Shown: piece by piece, positions 35,755 through 45,500 of the stretch
Layout of the letters: every line of letters starts with the position of its first letter
Position numbering within the stretch: position 1 is the stretch's first letter
NCBI RefSeq assembly: GCF_028198165.1
Contig: NZ_CP116339.1
Coordinates: forward strand, 1,619,001 to 1,683,000
Length of the DNA: 64,000 nucleotides
DNA from: Pseudoxanthomonas sp. JBR18
Lineage (GTDB): Bacteria; Pseudomonadota; Gammaproteobacteria; Xanthomonadales; Xanthomonadaceae
Direction: 5' to 3'
Position numbers and translations under genes: made by a program
Notes under the pieces: model-generated
Databases searched by the model: none
Seen by the model: only the letters and a program-made list of their open reading frames with translations
Told to the model about the DNA's origin: nothing

Positions 35755-38583
35755 ATGCAACAGACACGTCGTTCACGCCTGCCGGTCACCGTGCTGGCCC
35801 TGTCCGTAGGACTGGCCCTCCATGGCACTGGTTGGGCCCAGCAGACCCCGGCCCCGGACGCGGACAGCGCGGTCCAGGCCGCGCCAGCACCCCCGGCCGA
35901 CGCGCCGGCCCCGCAGGACCCGACCGCAACCTCACAGGATGCGGCGGTCAGCCTGGAGACGGTGACGGTCACCGGCTATCGCGCGAGCCTGGAGAAATCC
36001 ATGGACATCAAGCGCGCCGAAAAAGGCATGGTCGATGCCATCGTCGCCGAGGACATCGGCAAGTTCCCCGACAACAACCTGGCCGAGTCCCTGCAGCGCA
36101 TCCCGGGCGTGGTGATCACTCGCGATGCCGGCGAGGGCCGCAACATCTCGGTGCGGGGCCTGGGCCCTGACTTCACCCGTGTGCGGATCAACGGGATGGA
36201 GGCGCTGACCACCGTGGGTGCCAGCGACCAGAGCGGCGGGACCAATCGCGGTCGCGGTTTCGACTTCAACGTGTTCGCCTCGGATCTGTTCAGCCAGCTG
36301 GTCGTGCGCAAGACCGCCTCGGCCGACGTGGAGGAGGGCTCGCTGGGCGCCACGGTCGACCTGCGAACGGCGCGCGCGTTCGACTACGACGGTTTCACCT
36401 TCGCGGCCAATGGCCAGAGCAGCTACAACGCCATGGCCGGGAAGGCCGATCCGCGCGTGGCCGCGCTGATCGCCAATACCTGGGCCGACGGCACCTTCGG
36501 CGCGCTGCTGTCGGCGGCCTATTCCGAGCGCAATGTGCTCGAGGAAGGCAGCGGCTCCACGCGTTGGGCCAATGGCACGACCAACAACGGCTACAGCCCG
36601 GCGTCGCCGTTTGCCGAGGCCAACAGCGCCTCGGTGTTCAGCCCGCGCATCCCGCGCTACACCCAGATGGAGCACGACCAGAAGCGGCTGGGCATCACCG
36701 GTTCGCTGCAGTGGAAGCCGGGCGACAACACCGAGTTCTCGCTGGACGGCCTGTATTCGAAGATCGACGCCAAGCGCTACGAGCACTACATCGAGGCGAT
36801 CAGCTTCAGCCGCGGCCGCTCGCAGAACGGCAAGCCGGAGATGGTGGTCAACGATGGCTACGTCGATCCGGACAGCGGTGCGCTGCTCTACGGGCAGTTC
36901 GACAACGTCGACGTGCGCTCGGAGAATCGCTACGACGAGTGGGACACGGTCTTCAAGCAGCTCAGCCTCAACGGCGAGCACCGCTTCAGCGATACGTTCA
37001 ATATCACCGGGCAGGTGGGCACGTCCAGCTCCAAGCATCGCAATCCGATCTCGACCACGGTCATCATGGACAAGCTCAATGTCGATGGTTACAGCTACGA
37101 CTACCGCGACAGCCTGACCTCGCCCAGCTTCGACTACGGCATCGATCCCACCGATGGCAGCGGCTGGACGCTGGCCGAAGTGCGCATGCGGCCGCAGTAC
37201 GTCAACAACGACTTCGACACCGGCTCGCTGGACTTCGAATGGAACTTCGGCCCCAGCTTCACCCTGAAGGGCGGCGTGCTGGCGAAGAACTATTCGTTCG
37301 ACACCAAGGAATTCCGACGCAGCTCCGAGTCCTCGGTCCCCAACTTCGCCGACGGCACCAGGCTCATCCCGGAGCAATACACCGAACTGGCGAGCCTGGG
37401 TGGCATCAGTGGCGATCCGGGGACCTGGGTGGTGCCCGACCTGGGCGCGATCGCCGATCTGCTCGACATCTACAGCGGCACGGGGACCTGGGCCCTGGCC
37501 GAGCGCGCCAGCAACACGCGCAGCGTGGAGGAAAAGGATCGCGGCGGCTGGCTGATGGGCGAGTTCGGCTTCGATATTGGCAACATTCCGTTCTCGGGCA
37601 ACGTCGGCGTGCGCTACGTCAAGACCAACCAGTCCTCCACCGGCTTTGCCACCGTGGGCAGCGCGTTGGTGCCGACCACGGTCGAGCGCAGCTACGACGA
37701 CACCTTGCCCTCGTTGAACCTGGTGGCCGAGGTCACCCCGGATTTCCTGATCCGCTTCGGTGCGGCCAAGGTGATGTCACGACCGGGCCTGGGCAGCCTG
37801 ACCCCGGGCGTGACCGTGAACGTCTCCGGCGGCTCGCGCACGGTCAGTGGCGGCAATCCCAACCTGGATCCGATCCGCGCCAAGACCGCCGACCTGGGCT
37901 TCGAGTGGTACTTCCAGGAAGGGGCGATGTTGGGCCTGGCCCTGTTCTACAAGGACATTGAGAGCTTCGTCCAGACCACCCGCACCGTGGCGTCCTACGC
38001 CAGCAGCGGGCTGCCGGTGAGCCTGCTCGACGGCACCGGCGCGGCGGCCAGCGACGACTTCGTCTTCAGCGTTCCGCTCAACACGCCGGGCGGCAAGCTC
38101 AAGGGCGCCGAGTTCAACTACACCCAGCCGTTCACCTTCCTGCCGGGCAAGTGGGCCAACTTCGGCACCCAGCTCAACTACACCTACGTGGACTCGCAGA
38201 TCCAGTACGTCACCAGCAGCGGCGCCAATTCGTTCAACACCGACCTGACCGGCTTGTCGAAGAACTCCTACAACGGCACGCTGTTCTATGAAGGCGACAA
38301 GATCAGCGGTCGCGTGTCCTACACCCATCGCGATGGCTACCTGACCCAGGTGCCGGCCACCGAGGCAGGCTTCGATGTCCACGGCATGAATGCCTCCAAC
38401 ACGGTCGATGCCAAGCTCACCTACAAGGTCGACGAGAAACTCGACATCAGCATCGAAGGCAGCAACCTGACCAATCAGCCCTACGACGAATGGGTGCAGG
38501 TCAGTGGCTCGGGTGCGCGGCTTCCGTTGACCTACGCCGAAACCGGCCGCCAGTACTCCATCGGCGTGCGCTACAAGTTCTGA
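35755..38583 (+). CDS. TonB-dependent receptor, first of tandem pair
   Basis: A 942-residue outer-membrane receptor of the Xanthomonas/Caulobacter type (signal peptide to about residue 27, cleavage near GWAQ). After a Pro/Ala-rich linker comes the plug (VTVTGYRASLEKSMDIKRAE, then LQRIPGVVITRDAGEGRNISVRGLGPDF) and a barrel ending GRQYSIGVRYKF. In this family the ligands are mostly oligosaccharides. Its place next to kdgK and a pectin methylesterase suggests import of oligogalacturonides. The following gene is a close paralogue, very alike over the whole length. The ATG has GGAGGGG before it. Confidence 0.92.
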   Translation: MQQTRRSRLPVTVLALSVGLALHGTGWAQQTPAPDADSAVQAAPAPPADAPAPQDPTATSQDAAVSLETVTVTGYRASLEKSMDIKRAEKGMVDAIVAEDIGKFPDNNLAESLQRIPGVVITRDAGEGRNISVRGLGPDFTRVRINGMEALTTVGASDQSGGTNRGRGFDFNVFASDLFSQLVVRKTASADVEEGSLGATVDLRTARAFDYDGFTFAANGQSSYNAMAGKADPRVAALIANTWADGTFGALLSAAYSERNVLEEGSGSTRWANGTTNNGYSPASPFAEANSASVFSPRIPRYTQMEHDQKRLGITGSLQWKPGDNTEFSLDGLYSKIDAKRYEHYIEAISFSRGRSQNGKPEMVVNDGYVDPDSGALLYGQFDNVDVRSENRYDEWDTVFKQLSLNGEHRFSDTFNITGQVGTSSSKHRNPISTTVIMDKLNVDGYSYDYRDSLTSPSFDYGIDPTDGSGWTLAEVRMRPQYVNNDFDTGSLDFEWNFGPSFTLKGGVLAKNYSFDTKEFRRSSESSVPNFADGTRLIPEQYTELASLGGISGDPGTWVVPDLGAIADLLDIYSGTGTWALAERASNTRSVEEKDRGGWLMGEFGFDIGNIPFSGNVGVRYVKTNQSSTGFATVGSALVPTTVERSYDDTLPSLNLVAEVTPDFLIRFGAAKVMSRPGLGSLTPGVTVNVSGGSRTVSGGNPNLDPIRAKTADLGFEWYFQEGAMLGLALFYKDIESFVQTTRTVASYASSGLPVSLLDGTGAAASDDFVFSVPLNTPGGKLKGAEFNYTQPFTFLPGKWANFGTQLNYTYVDSQIQYVTSSGANSFNTDLTGLSKNSYNGTLFYEGDKISGRVSYTHRDGYLTQVPATEAGFDVHGMNASNTVDAKLTYKVDEKLDISIEGSNLTNQPYDEWVQVSGSGARLPLTYAETGRQYSIGVRYKF

Positions 38584-38727
38584 TCCGACCGGAACGCCCA
38601 GCCGTGCCATCGCCGCCGTCGCGGCCATGGCGCGGCCGGGTGAGCTGCGTCATGTCCAACCAAGACAGGCATGTCCCCGGTGTCGTCACCGCCTCGGTCC
38701 GGCCTGAACAACCAACAAGGAATCACC

Positions 38728-41511
38728 ATGACCATCATGAACTCCGGCACCCCCACCGGTGGGCGTGGAATCAGGCGTGCGGTGCTCACCGTGGCCGTTG
38801 GACTGGCGCTGCAGGCCGGCGCCGCCAACGCCCAGGACAACGCCGGGCAGGACCAGGCCGCGACGGCGCCCACCCAGGACGAACAGGCCGTCAACCTGGA
38901 TGCGGTGTCGGTCACCGGCTATCGGGCCAGCCTTGAGAAGGCGATGGATATCAAGCGCGCGGAGACCGGCATGGTCGATGCCATCGTGGCCGAGGACATC
39001 GCCAACTTCCCCGACCTCAACCTGGCCGAGTCCCTACAGCGCATTCCCGGCGTGGTGATCACCCGTGATGCGGGCGAGGGGCGCAACATCTCGGTGCGTG
39101 GCCTGGGGCCGGACTTCACCCGCGTGCGCATCAATGGCATGGAAGCCTTGACCACCGTGGGTGGATCGGATCAGAGCGGCGGCTCCAATCGCAGCCGTGG
39201 CTTCGACTTCAACGTGTTCGCCTCGGACCTGTTCTCGCAGCTGGTGGTGCGCAAGACCGCGTCCGCCGATGTGGAAGAGGGCTCGCTTGGCGCCACCGTG
39301 GACCTGCGCACCGCCCGGCCGTTCGACTACGACGGCTTTACCTTCGCCGCCAGCGGCCAGGCGGGCTATAACGACATGGCCGACAAGGTCAATCCGCGGG
39401 TGGCGGGGCTGATCGCCAACACCTGGGCCGATGGACGCTTCGGCGCCTTGCTCTCGGTGGCCTACTCCGAGCGGCAGGTCCGCGAGGAAGGCAGCAACTC
39501 CGGTCGCTGGTACAGCGGCACCAGCAACCGGGGATTCAATCCGGATTCGCCGTACTCCCAAGCGGTCAGCCCGGATGTGTATGCGCCGTACTTTCCCCGC
39601 TATACCTTGCTTGAACACGATCAGAAGCGGCTCGGGGTGACCGGCTCGCTGCAATTCAAGCTGGACGATGACACCGAGTTCTCCCTGGACGGCCTGTACT
39701 CGAAGATCGATGCCCGGCGCGTGGAGAAGTACATCGAGGCCATCTCCTTCGCCTATCCCAATCAGAAGCCGAACATGGTGGTCACCGATGGCGAGATCGA
39801 TCCGGTTTCCGGCGGCTTGCTGTACGGACAGTTCGATAATGCCGGGATTCGCTCCGAGCAGCGTCTGGACAAGTGGAATACGGTGTTCAAGCAGTTGTCG
39901 CTGAGCGGCGAGCATCGGTTCTCGGACAGCTTCAAGATCAACGGCCAGGTAGGCACGTCAAGCTCCAAGCACGACAATCCCATCCAGACCACCATCATCA
40001 TGGACAAGGTGGGAGTGGATGGCTACAGCTACGACTATCGCGACAGCGCGAAATTCCCGGTGTTCGACTACGGCGTGGACCCCACCGATCCCAACGGCTG
40101 GTCCCTGGCCGAGATCCGCCTGCGGCCGCAGTACGTGGAAAACCAGTTCGATACCGGCAGCCTGGATTTCACCTGGAACATGGGCCCCTCGTTCTCGCTC
40201 AAAGGCGGCATCCTGGCCAAGAACTACACCTTCCGGACCAACGAATACCGCAGGAGCGCCGAGGCGGTGGTGCCGACCTTCGCCGACGGCACCACGACCG
40301 TGCCGGCCGAACTGACCGAGTTGGCCAAGCTGCAGGGCATCACCGGCCATCCGGGCAGTTGGGCCATTCCGGACCTGACCGCCATCTCCGACCTGCTGGA
40401 CATCAACAGCGGCACCGGCATCTACACGCTGAACCAGCGCACCGCCAACGTGCGCAATGTGGGCGAGAAGGACCGGGGTGCGTGGCTGATGGCCGACTTC
40501 GGCTTCGACGTGGGGTCGGTGCCGGTCTCCGGCAATGTCGGTGTGCGCTATGTCCAGACCAGCCAGACCTCGACCGGCTACGCCACGGTCGGGACCTCGT
40601 TGCTGCAGACCACCGTGTCGCGCAAGTACGACGACACCCTGCCCTCGTTGAATCTGGTCGCGGAAATCACCCCGGATTTTCTGATCCGCTTCGGCGCGGC
40701 CAAGGTCATGGCCCGTCCCAGCCTGGGCAGCCTCAATCCCGGCGTCGCGGTGAGCGTCACCAGTGGCCACAACTACGTCAATGGCGGCAACCCCGCGCTG
40801 GATCCCATCCGCGCCGACACCGCCGACCTGGGCTTTGAGTGGTATTTCCAGGAAGGGGCGATGCTGGGACTGGCGCTGTTCTATAAGGACATCGCCAGCT
40901 TCGTCCAGGGCACCAGCACGGTGATGCCGTATTCGCAAAGCGGACTGCCGGCCGCGTTGTTGAATGGCACCGGGGCCACGGTCAACGACGAGTTCACCTT
41001 CACCGTGCCGCTCAACACGCCCGGCGGCGAACTGAAAGGCGCCGAGTTCAACTACACCCAGCCTTTCAGCTTCCTGCCAGGCAAGTGGGCCAACCTGGGC
41101 GCGCAGCTCAACTACACCTACGTCGATTCGCAGATCCAGTACCTGACCGCCACCGGGGCCAGCTCACTGAAGACAGACCTCACCGGACTGTCGAAGAATT
41201 CCTACAACGGCACCCTGTTCTACGAAGGCCAGCGTCTGGGCGCGCGCGTGTCCTACACCCATCGCGATGGCTACTACACGCAGGTGCCGGCCAGCGTCCC
41301 CGGCTTTGACTTCCACGGCATGAATGCGGTCAATACCGTCGATGCCTCGCTATCCTGGAAGCTCAACAAGCGCCTGGAGCTGAGCCTGGAGGGCATCAAC
41401 CTGACCAATGCGTCGTCGTACGAGTGGGTGGGCACCTCGTCCTGGAAGCTGCCGTTGACCTACACGGAGACTGGACGCGAAATTCTGCTCGGCGTGCGCT
41501 ACAAGCTGTGA
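38728..41511 (+). CDS. TonB-dependent receptor, second of tandem pair
   Basis: A 927-residue paralogue of the preceding receptor. Long stretches are identical, for instance the segment from DAGEGRNISVRGL to VEEGSLGATVDLRTAR and the C-terminal FEWYFQEGAMLGLALFYKDI. Differences cluster in the outer loops, so the two may take up pectin fragments of different length or decoration. ATG 38728 with AAGGAA before it gives a normal signal peptide (cleavage near ANAQ). A shorter, weaker version of the operator motif is visible in front (around 38675). Two bases separate its stop from the pectinesterase start. Confidence 0.92.
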   Translation: MTIMNSGTPTGGRGIRRAVLTVAVGLALQAGAANAQDNAGQDQAATAPTQDEQAVNLDAVSVTGYRASLEKAMDIKRAETGMVDAIVAEDIANFPDLNLAESLQRIPGVVITRDAGEGRNISVRGLGPDFTRVRINGMEALTTVGGSDQSGGSNRSRGFDFNVFASDLFSQLVVRKTASADVEEGSLGATVDLRTARPFDYDGFTFAASGQAGYNDMADKVNPRVAGLIANTWADGRFGALLSVAYSERQVREEGSNSGRWYSGTSNRGFNPDSPYSQAVSPDVYAPYFPRYTLLEHDQKRLGVTGSLQFKLDDDTEFSLDGLYSKIDARRVEKYIEAISFAYPNQKPNMVVTDGEIDPVSGGLLYGQFDNAGIRSEQRLDKWNTVFKQLSLSGEHRFSDSFKINGQVGTSSSKHDNPIQTTIIMDKVGVDGYSYDYRDSAKFPVFDYGVDPTDPNGWSLAEIRLRPQYVENQFDTGSLDFTWNMGPSFSLKGGILAKNYTFRTNEYRRSAEAVVPTFADGTTTVPAELTELAKLQGITGHPGSWAIPDLTAISDLLDINSGTGIYTLNQRTANVRNVGEKDRGAWLMADFGFDVGSVPVSGNVGVRYVQTSQTSTGYATVGTSLLQTTVSRKYDDTLPSLNLVAEITPDFLIRFGAAKVMARPSLGSLNPGVAVSVTSGHNYVNGGNPALDPIRADTADLGFEWYFQEGAMLGLALFYKDIASFVQGTSTVMPYSQSGLPAALLNGTGATVNDEFTFTVPLNTPGGELKGAEFNYTQPFSFLPGKWANLGAQLNYTYVDSQIQYLTATGASSLKTDLTGLSKNSYNGTLFYEGQRLGARVSYTHRDGYYTQVPASVPGFDFHGMNAVNTVDASLSWKLNKRLELSLEGINLTNASSYEWVGTSSWKLPLTYTETGREILLGVRYKL

Positions 41512-41513
41512 GG

Positions 41514-42524
41514 ATGCGCCTCGACATGCTGTCCAACCTGTTCCACCGGTCCCTTGCGCGCCCACGCCGGCGTTGGCGCCAGGCTGCGCTGCTGATCACG
41601 CTGGCGGTGCTGGCCAACCCGGTCCTGGCCAAGGACTGGCTGGTCGCCCCCGACGGCTCCGGTGATTTCACCACGCTGCAGCAAGCCCTCGACGCAGTGC
41701 CCGATGGCAACCGCACACGCCAGGTGATCCGCCTGCGGGCGGGCTTCTATCCGGGCGTGGTCACCGTGGGCAAGGCCAAGTCGATGGTCAGCATCGTGGG
41801 CGCCGGTGCTGGCGCCACGGTGCTGAGCTGGAACAACTACGCCGACCGGATCGACCCCAAGACCGGCAAGGCCATGCGCACCAGCGGCTCGTCCACGATG
41901 TACGTGTACGGCGACCACTTCATTGCCGAAGACCTGACCATCGAAAACACCGCCGGCAACGTCGGCCAGGCCCTGGCCCTGTCGGTGCAGGCACCGCACG
42001 CAGCCTTCAGGAACGTGCGTCTGCTGGGCAACCAGGACACGCTCTACACCCATGTCGGCAGCGTGATCCATTTCAAGGATTGCTACATCGAAGGCACCAT
42101 CGACTTCATCTTTGGCGGGGCCACGGCGCTGTTCGACGACTGCACCATCGTGGCCAAGGGCAGGATCAGCTACATCACGGCCGCTTCCACGCCGGAAGGG
42201 CAGCGCTTTGGCTATGTCTTTCGCCGCGCCATCGTCCGCGGCGAGGGCGTTGGGACCACCTACCTGGGCCGGCCCTGGCGGCCTTACGCGCGCACGGTGT
42301 TCATCGATAGCGACCTGGGCGCGAACATCGTGGTGCCGGGTTGGCACAACTGGGACAAGCCCGACGCCGAAGCGACGAGCTACTACGGCGAATTTGGAAG
42401 CCGTGGCCCCGGCGCCGCCCCGGAAGAGCGGGTGACCTGGTCCCATCACCTGTCCGGCGAGGAGGCCTTGGCCTATACCGAGCAAGCCATCCTAGGCGAC
42501 TGGCAACCCTTTGCAGGGCCCTGA
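41514..42524 (+). CDS. Pectin methylesterase (CE8)
   Basis: A 336-residue secreted enzyme removing methyl esters from homogalacturonan. A signal peptide ends near VLAK (residue 40), followed by the right-handed beta-helix. Catalytic motifs are clear: GNQDTLY with the first Asp, DFIFGGA with the nucleophile Asp, and LGRPW with the substrate-binding Arg and Trp. The ATG at 41514 lies two bases after the receptor stop; a second ATG at 41526 would shorten the leader. Co-transcribed with the receptors and the large LamG protein. Confidence 0.93.
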   Translation: MRLDMLSNLFHRSLARPRRRWRQAALLITLAVLANPVLAKDWLVAPDGSGDFTTLQQALDAVPDGNRTRQVIRLRAGFYPGVVTVGKAKSMVSIVGAGAGATVLSWNNYADRIDPKTGKAMRTSGSSTMYVYGDHFIAEDLTIENTAGNVGQALALSVQAPHAAFRNVRLLGNQDTLYTHVGSVIHFKDCYIEGTIDFIFGGATALFDDCTIVAKGRISYITAASTPEGQRFGYVFRRAIVRGEGVGTTYLGRPWRPYARTVFIDSDLGANIVVPGWHNWDKPDAEATSYYGEFGSRGPGAAPEERVTWSHHLSGEEALAYTEQAILGDWQPFAGP

Positions 42525-42596
42525 AGCGGTCATGCGTAGACCGGATCGAACACGCCGCCAGCACATGCAACGGGTCGGCAGATCCCATCGGAGAAC

Positions 42597-45500
42597 ATGA
42601 TGTTGAAAGCAGTTGCGATGCACCTCGTCCGCCTGGCCTGCCTGGGATCGGCGATGACGCTGTCCTGCCCGGTGATGGCAGCGCAGGCGCCGCAGCTGCT
42701 GTTTCGCGTGTCGGCCGATCACGGCTTCGATGCCGATGTGGCCGGCGGCCAGGCGGTGCCCAACTTCCGCGACAAGGTGAAGCTGGTCGACACCGGCAAG
42801 TCCGGCAAGGCGATCGAATGGGCAGACGATGGCGTGCTGTCCTGGGAGGCGCCGGGCAACCTCTACACCCAGCGCGGCACGCTGGCGTTCTTCTGGCGCC
42901 CGCGCTACGCGGTGGGACAGGCGCCGTTCGTGATCTTCCGCGCCGGCTACGCCGACCACAGCAGCTGGGACATGGCCTGGCTGCGCATCGACTGGAACGG
43001 GCATGGCTTCGATGCCTTCGTCACCGACGCCAACCTGGCCCGGGCGCGGGTGTCCTTCGACATGCCCACCCCGCCGGCGGCCGATGCCTGGACCCACATC
43101 GCCTTCGCCTGGGACGAGACCCTCGGGGTACGCCTGTACGTGGACGGCCAGGAGGTCGCGCGCAAGGACGCCACCCTGGACCTGGATGCGGGGCTGGACC
43201 AGTTCGGCCTGGCCGGGCGGGTGATGTCGCCGCACCAGGTGCAGAGCCGCTACAACTTCCTGCGCGGCAGCGACTTCGACGAGCTGCGCGTCTACGACCA
43301 CATGCTCGACGCCGCCGGCGCCACTGCGCTGGCCCGGCTGCGCGAGCCGACCACCGCGGTGGCCGCGCGCGATGAAGGCCAGGTGTGGCGGCATCGCTAT
43401 GGCTGGGATCGCGGCGCACCGCCGGTGCTGGATGCACCGGTGACGCGCATCCGCAAAGTCGAGTTCGCCGATGCGCGCGACCGGAAGGAATGGATGTTCA
43501 AGGGCACCGACGGTATCGACGAGACCACCTGGCCCGGCGTGTACAACCGCTCGCGCCTGCCCGGGCGCACCGACTATTTCGAACTGCCGGACTGGAACGT
43601 CTACGTGGAAGGCGGCAAGGCGCTGGACCTGACCCTGCCCGACGAGCCGTTCAACCGCATCGAACTGCGCGGCGCGGCCTACGGCCAGGCCAGCTACGCA
43701 CCAGACAAGGCCGGCGCGCGGTCGCCGCTGTTCCAGCGCCCCGAAGGCGTGGTGCGCAGCGTCGACCAGTTCGCCACCCACCGCGGCGGCCACCTGCGCT
43801 TCACCAACGTCGCGCAGGAAACGCCCATCCAGGAAATCTGGGCTTATAACGTGACCGCCGGTGAAATACCCAAGGGCAGCGCCCGCCTGGATTACACCGT
43901 GCAGGCCGATATCGCCCCGGACTACGACAACCTGGCCGAGCTGCGTGCCTACATCGCCGGACGCTACCCGGCCGCCGAACGCAGCACCGTGGTGGCCCTG
44001 CCGCAGCGCGCCCCCGCGCGTCCGCGCCCTACGGCCAAGGCTGCTGGCGACCTGCGCCCGCTGGTGCACGTGCTGATTCCTTCCACCTTGGGCGATCCGC
44101 CGCCGGACCAGCCGCTGATGCGTAGCTGGGCCTATGGCTGGACCAACATGCACGATGGCCTGGACGGCATCGCGCTGGACCTGCCGGCGTTGAACCTGCC
44201 GGCTGCCGAGGATGGCCTGATCCCGCTCAACATCAGCGTGGCCGACCCGATCTGGCCGGCGCGCAAGCTGATCGATGTCAGCGTTTCGGTGAAGCCCGGC
44301 CAGGCGCGCACGCTGTGGCTGGACACGCGCGACCGCATCCTGGACGACCACAGCCTGATGCTGTCGGTGGCCTCGGCCGCGCCGGGCTTCGATGCGCGCG
44401 CGCTGGACGGCGCCGGCGTGCATCTGGTGTTCAAGCCACGCGCGCAGGCCCTGGCCGAGCACACCGCCGACCGCTTCAACCAGGCCCGCGACAACTGGGG
44501 CTTCCTGGTCGAGGAACACACCACCTCGCGCCGGCAGCGGCTGTACCGGCGCCTGGAACGCGACATGCACGACCTGCTGCGCGTGGACCCGGACCACGCC
44601 CTGGGCCGGGTGTTGTGGAACGACATCAGCTACGACAACCAGGCCCCGCTGCCGGTGGAGCAGCCCACGCCGCCCAAGGGCGTGCCGGACTGGGCGTTCT
44701 GGCAGCTGGAGGACCTCAAGCTGTCGCGGGCCTTTGCCAACTGGTGGATCGACCAGCGCCAGGTGGACTACGGCGATTTCGGCGGGGGCATCTCCGATGA
44801 CACCGACCTGACCCAGCAATGGCCGGGCCTGGCGCTGATGGGCGTGGACCCGGACAAGCTCAACGCCTCGCTGCTGGCCCTGTCCGCGGCCAACTACCGC
44901 AACGGCATGTTCACCAACGGGCTGTCGACCATCGAGACCGACGAGCTGCACAGCTACGAGGAGGGCATCAACCTCAACAGCGAGCTGCTCTACCTCAACT
45001 GGGGCGATCCGCGCACGGTCGAGCGGATCATGAAGACCGTGCATGCGCTGACCGACATCATCACGGTCAATCCGCACGGCAACCTGCTGTTCTCCAGCAA
45101 CTGGTTCGGCGGGCGCAAGGTCTATCGCGAGCCCAACTGGCAGTGGCAGAAGCCGTACTCGTTCCCCATCGTCCACCCGATCATGCAGCTTGGCGCCTAC
45201 AACGCCGACCCCACCGCGCGCGGCATGATCACCGGCCTGGCCGATGGCTATCTGGCCCACGCCTACACCAATGCCAAGGGCCAGTGGGCACTGCCCAACG
45301 AGATCAACTGGGCCACTGGCGCCACCCGTGGCGGCGAGCTGTTCGACGGCAGCGGTGGCTCGGAGCTGATGCACACCTTCTGGGCGGCCTGGCGCTTCAG
45401 CGGCGATGACAAGTACCTCAAGCCGCTGGACTACCGCGTCGACCGCGCCGGCCCGGGTGGGCTGTCGCTGTTGACCGAGAACTACCTGGACGTGCTGGGC

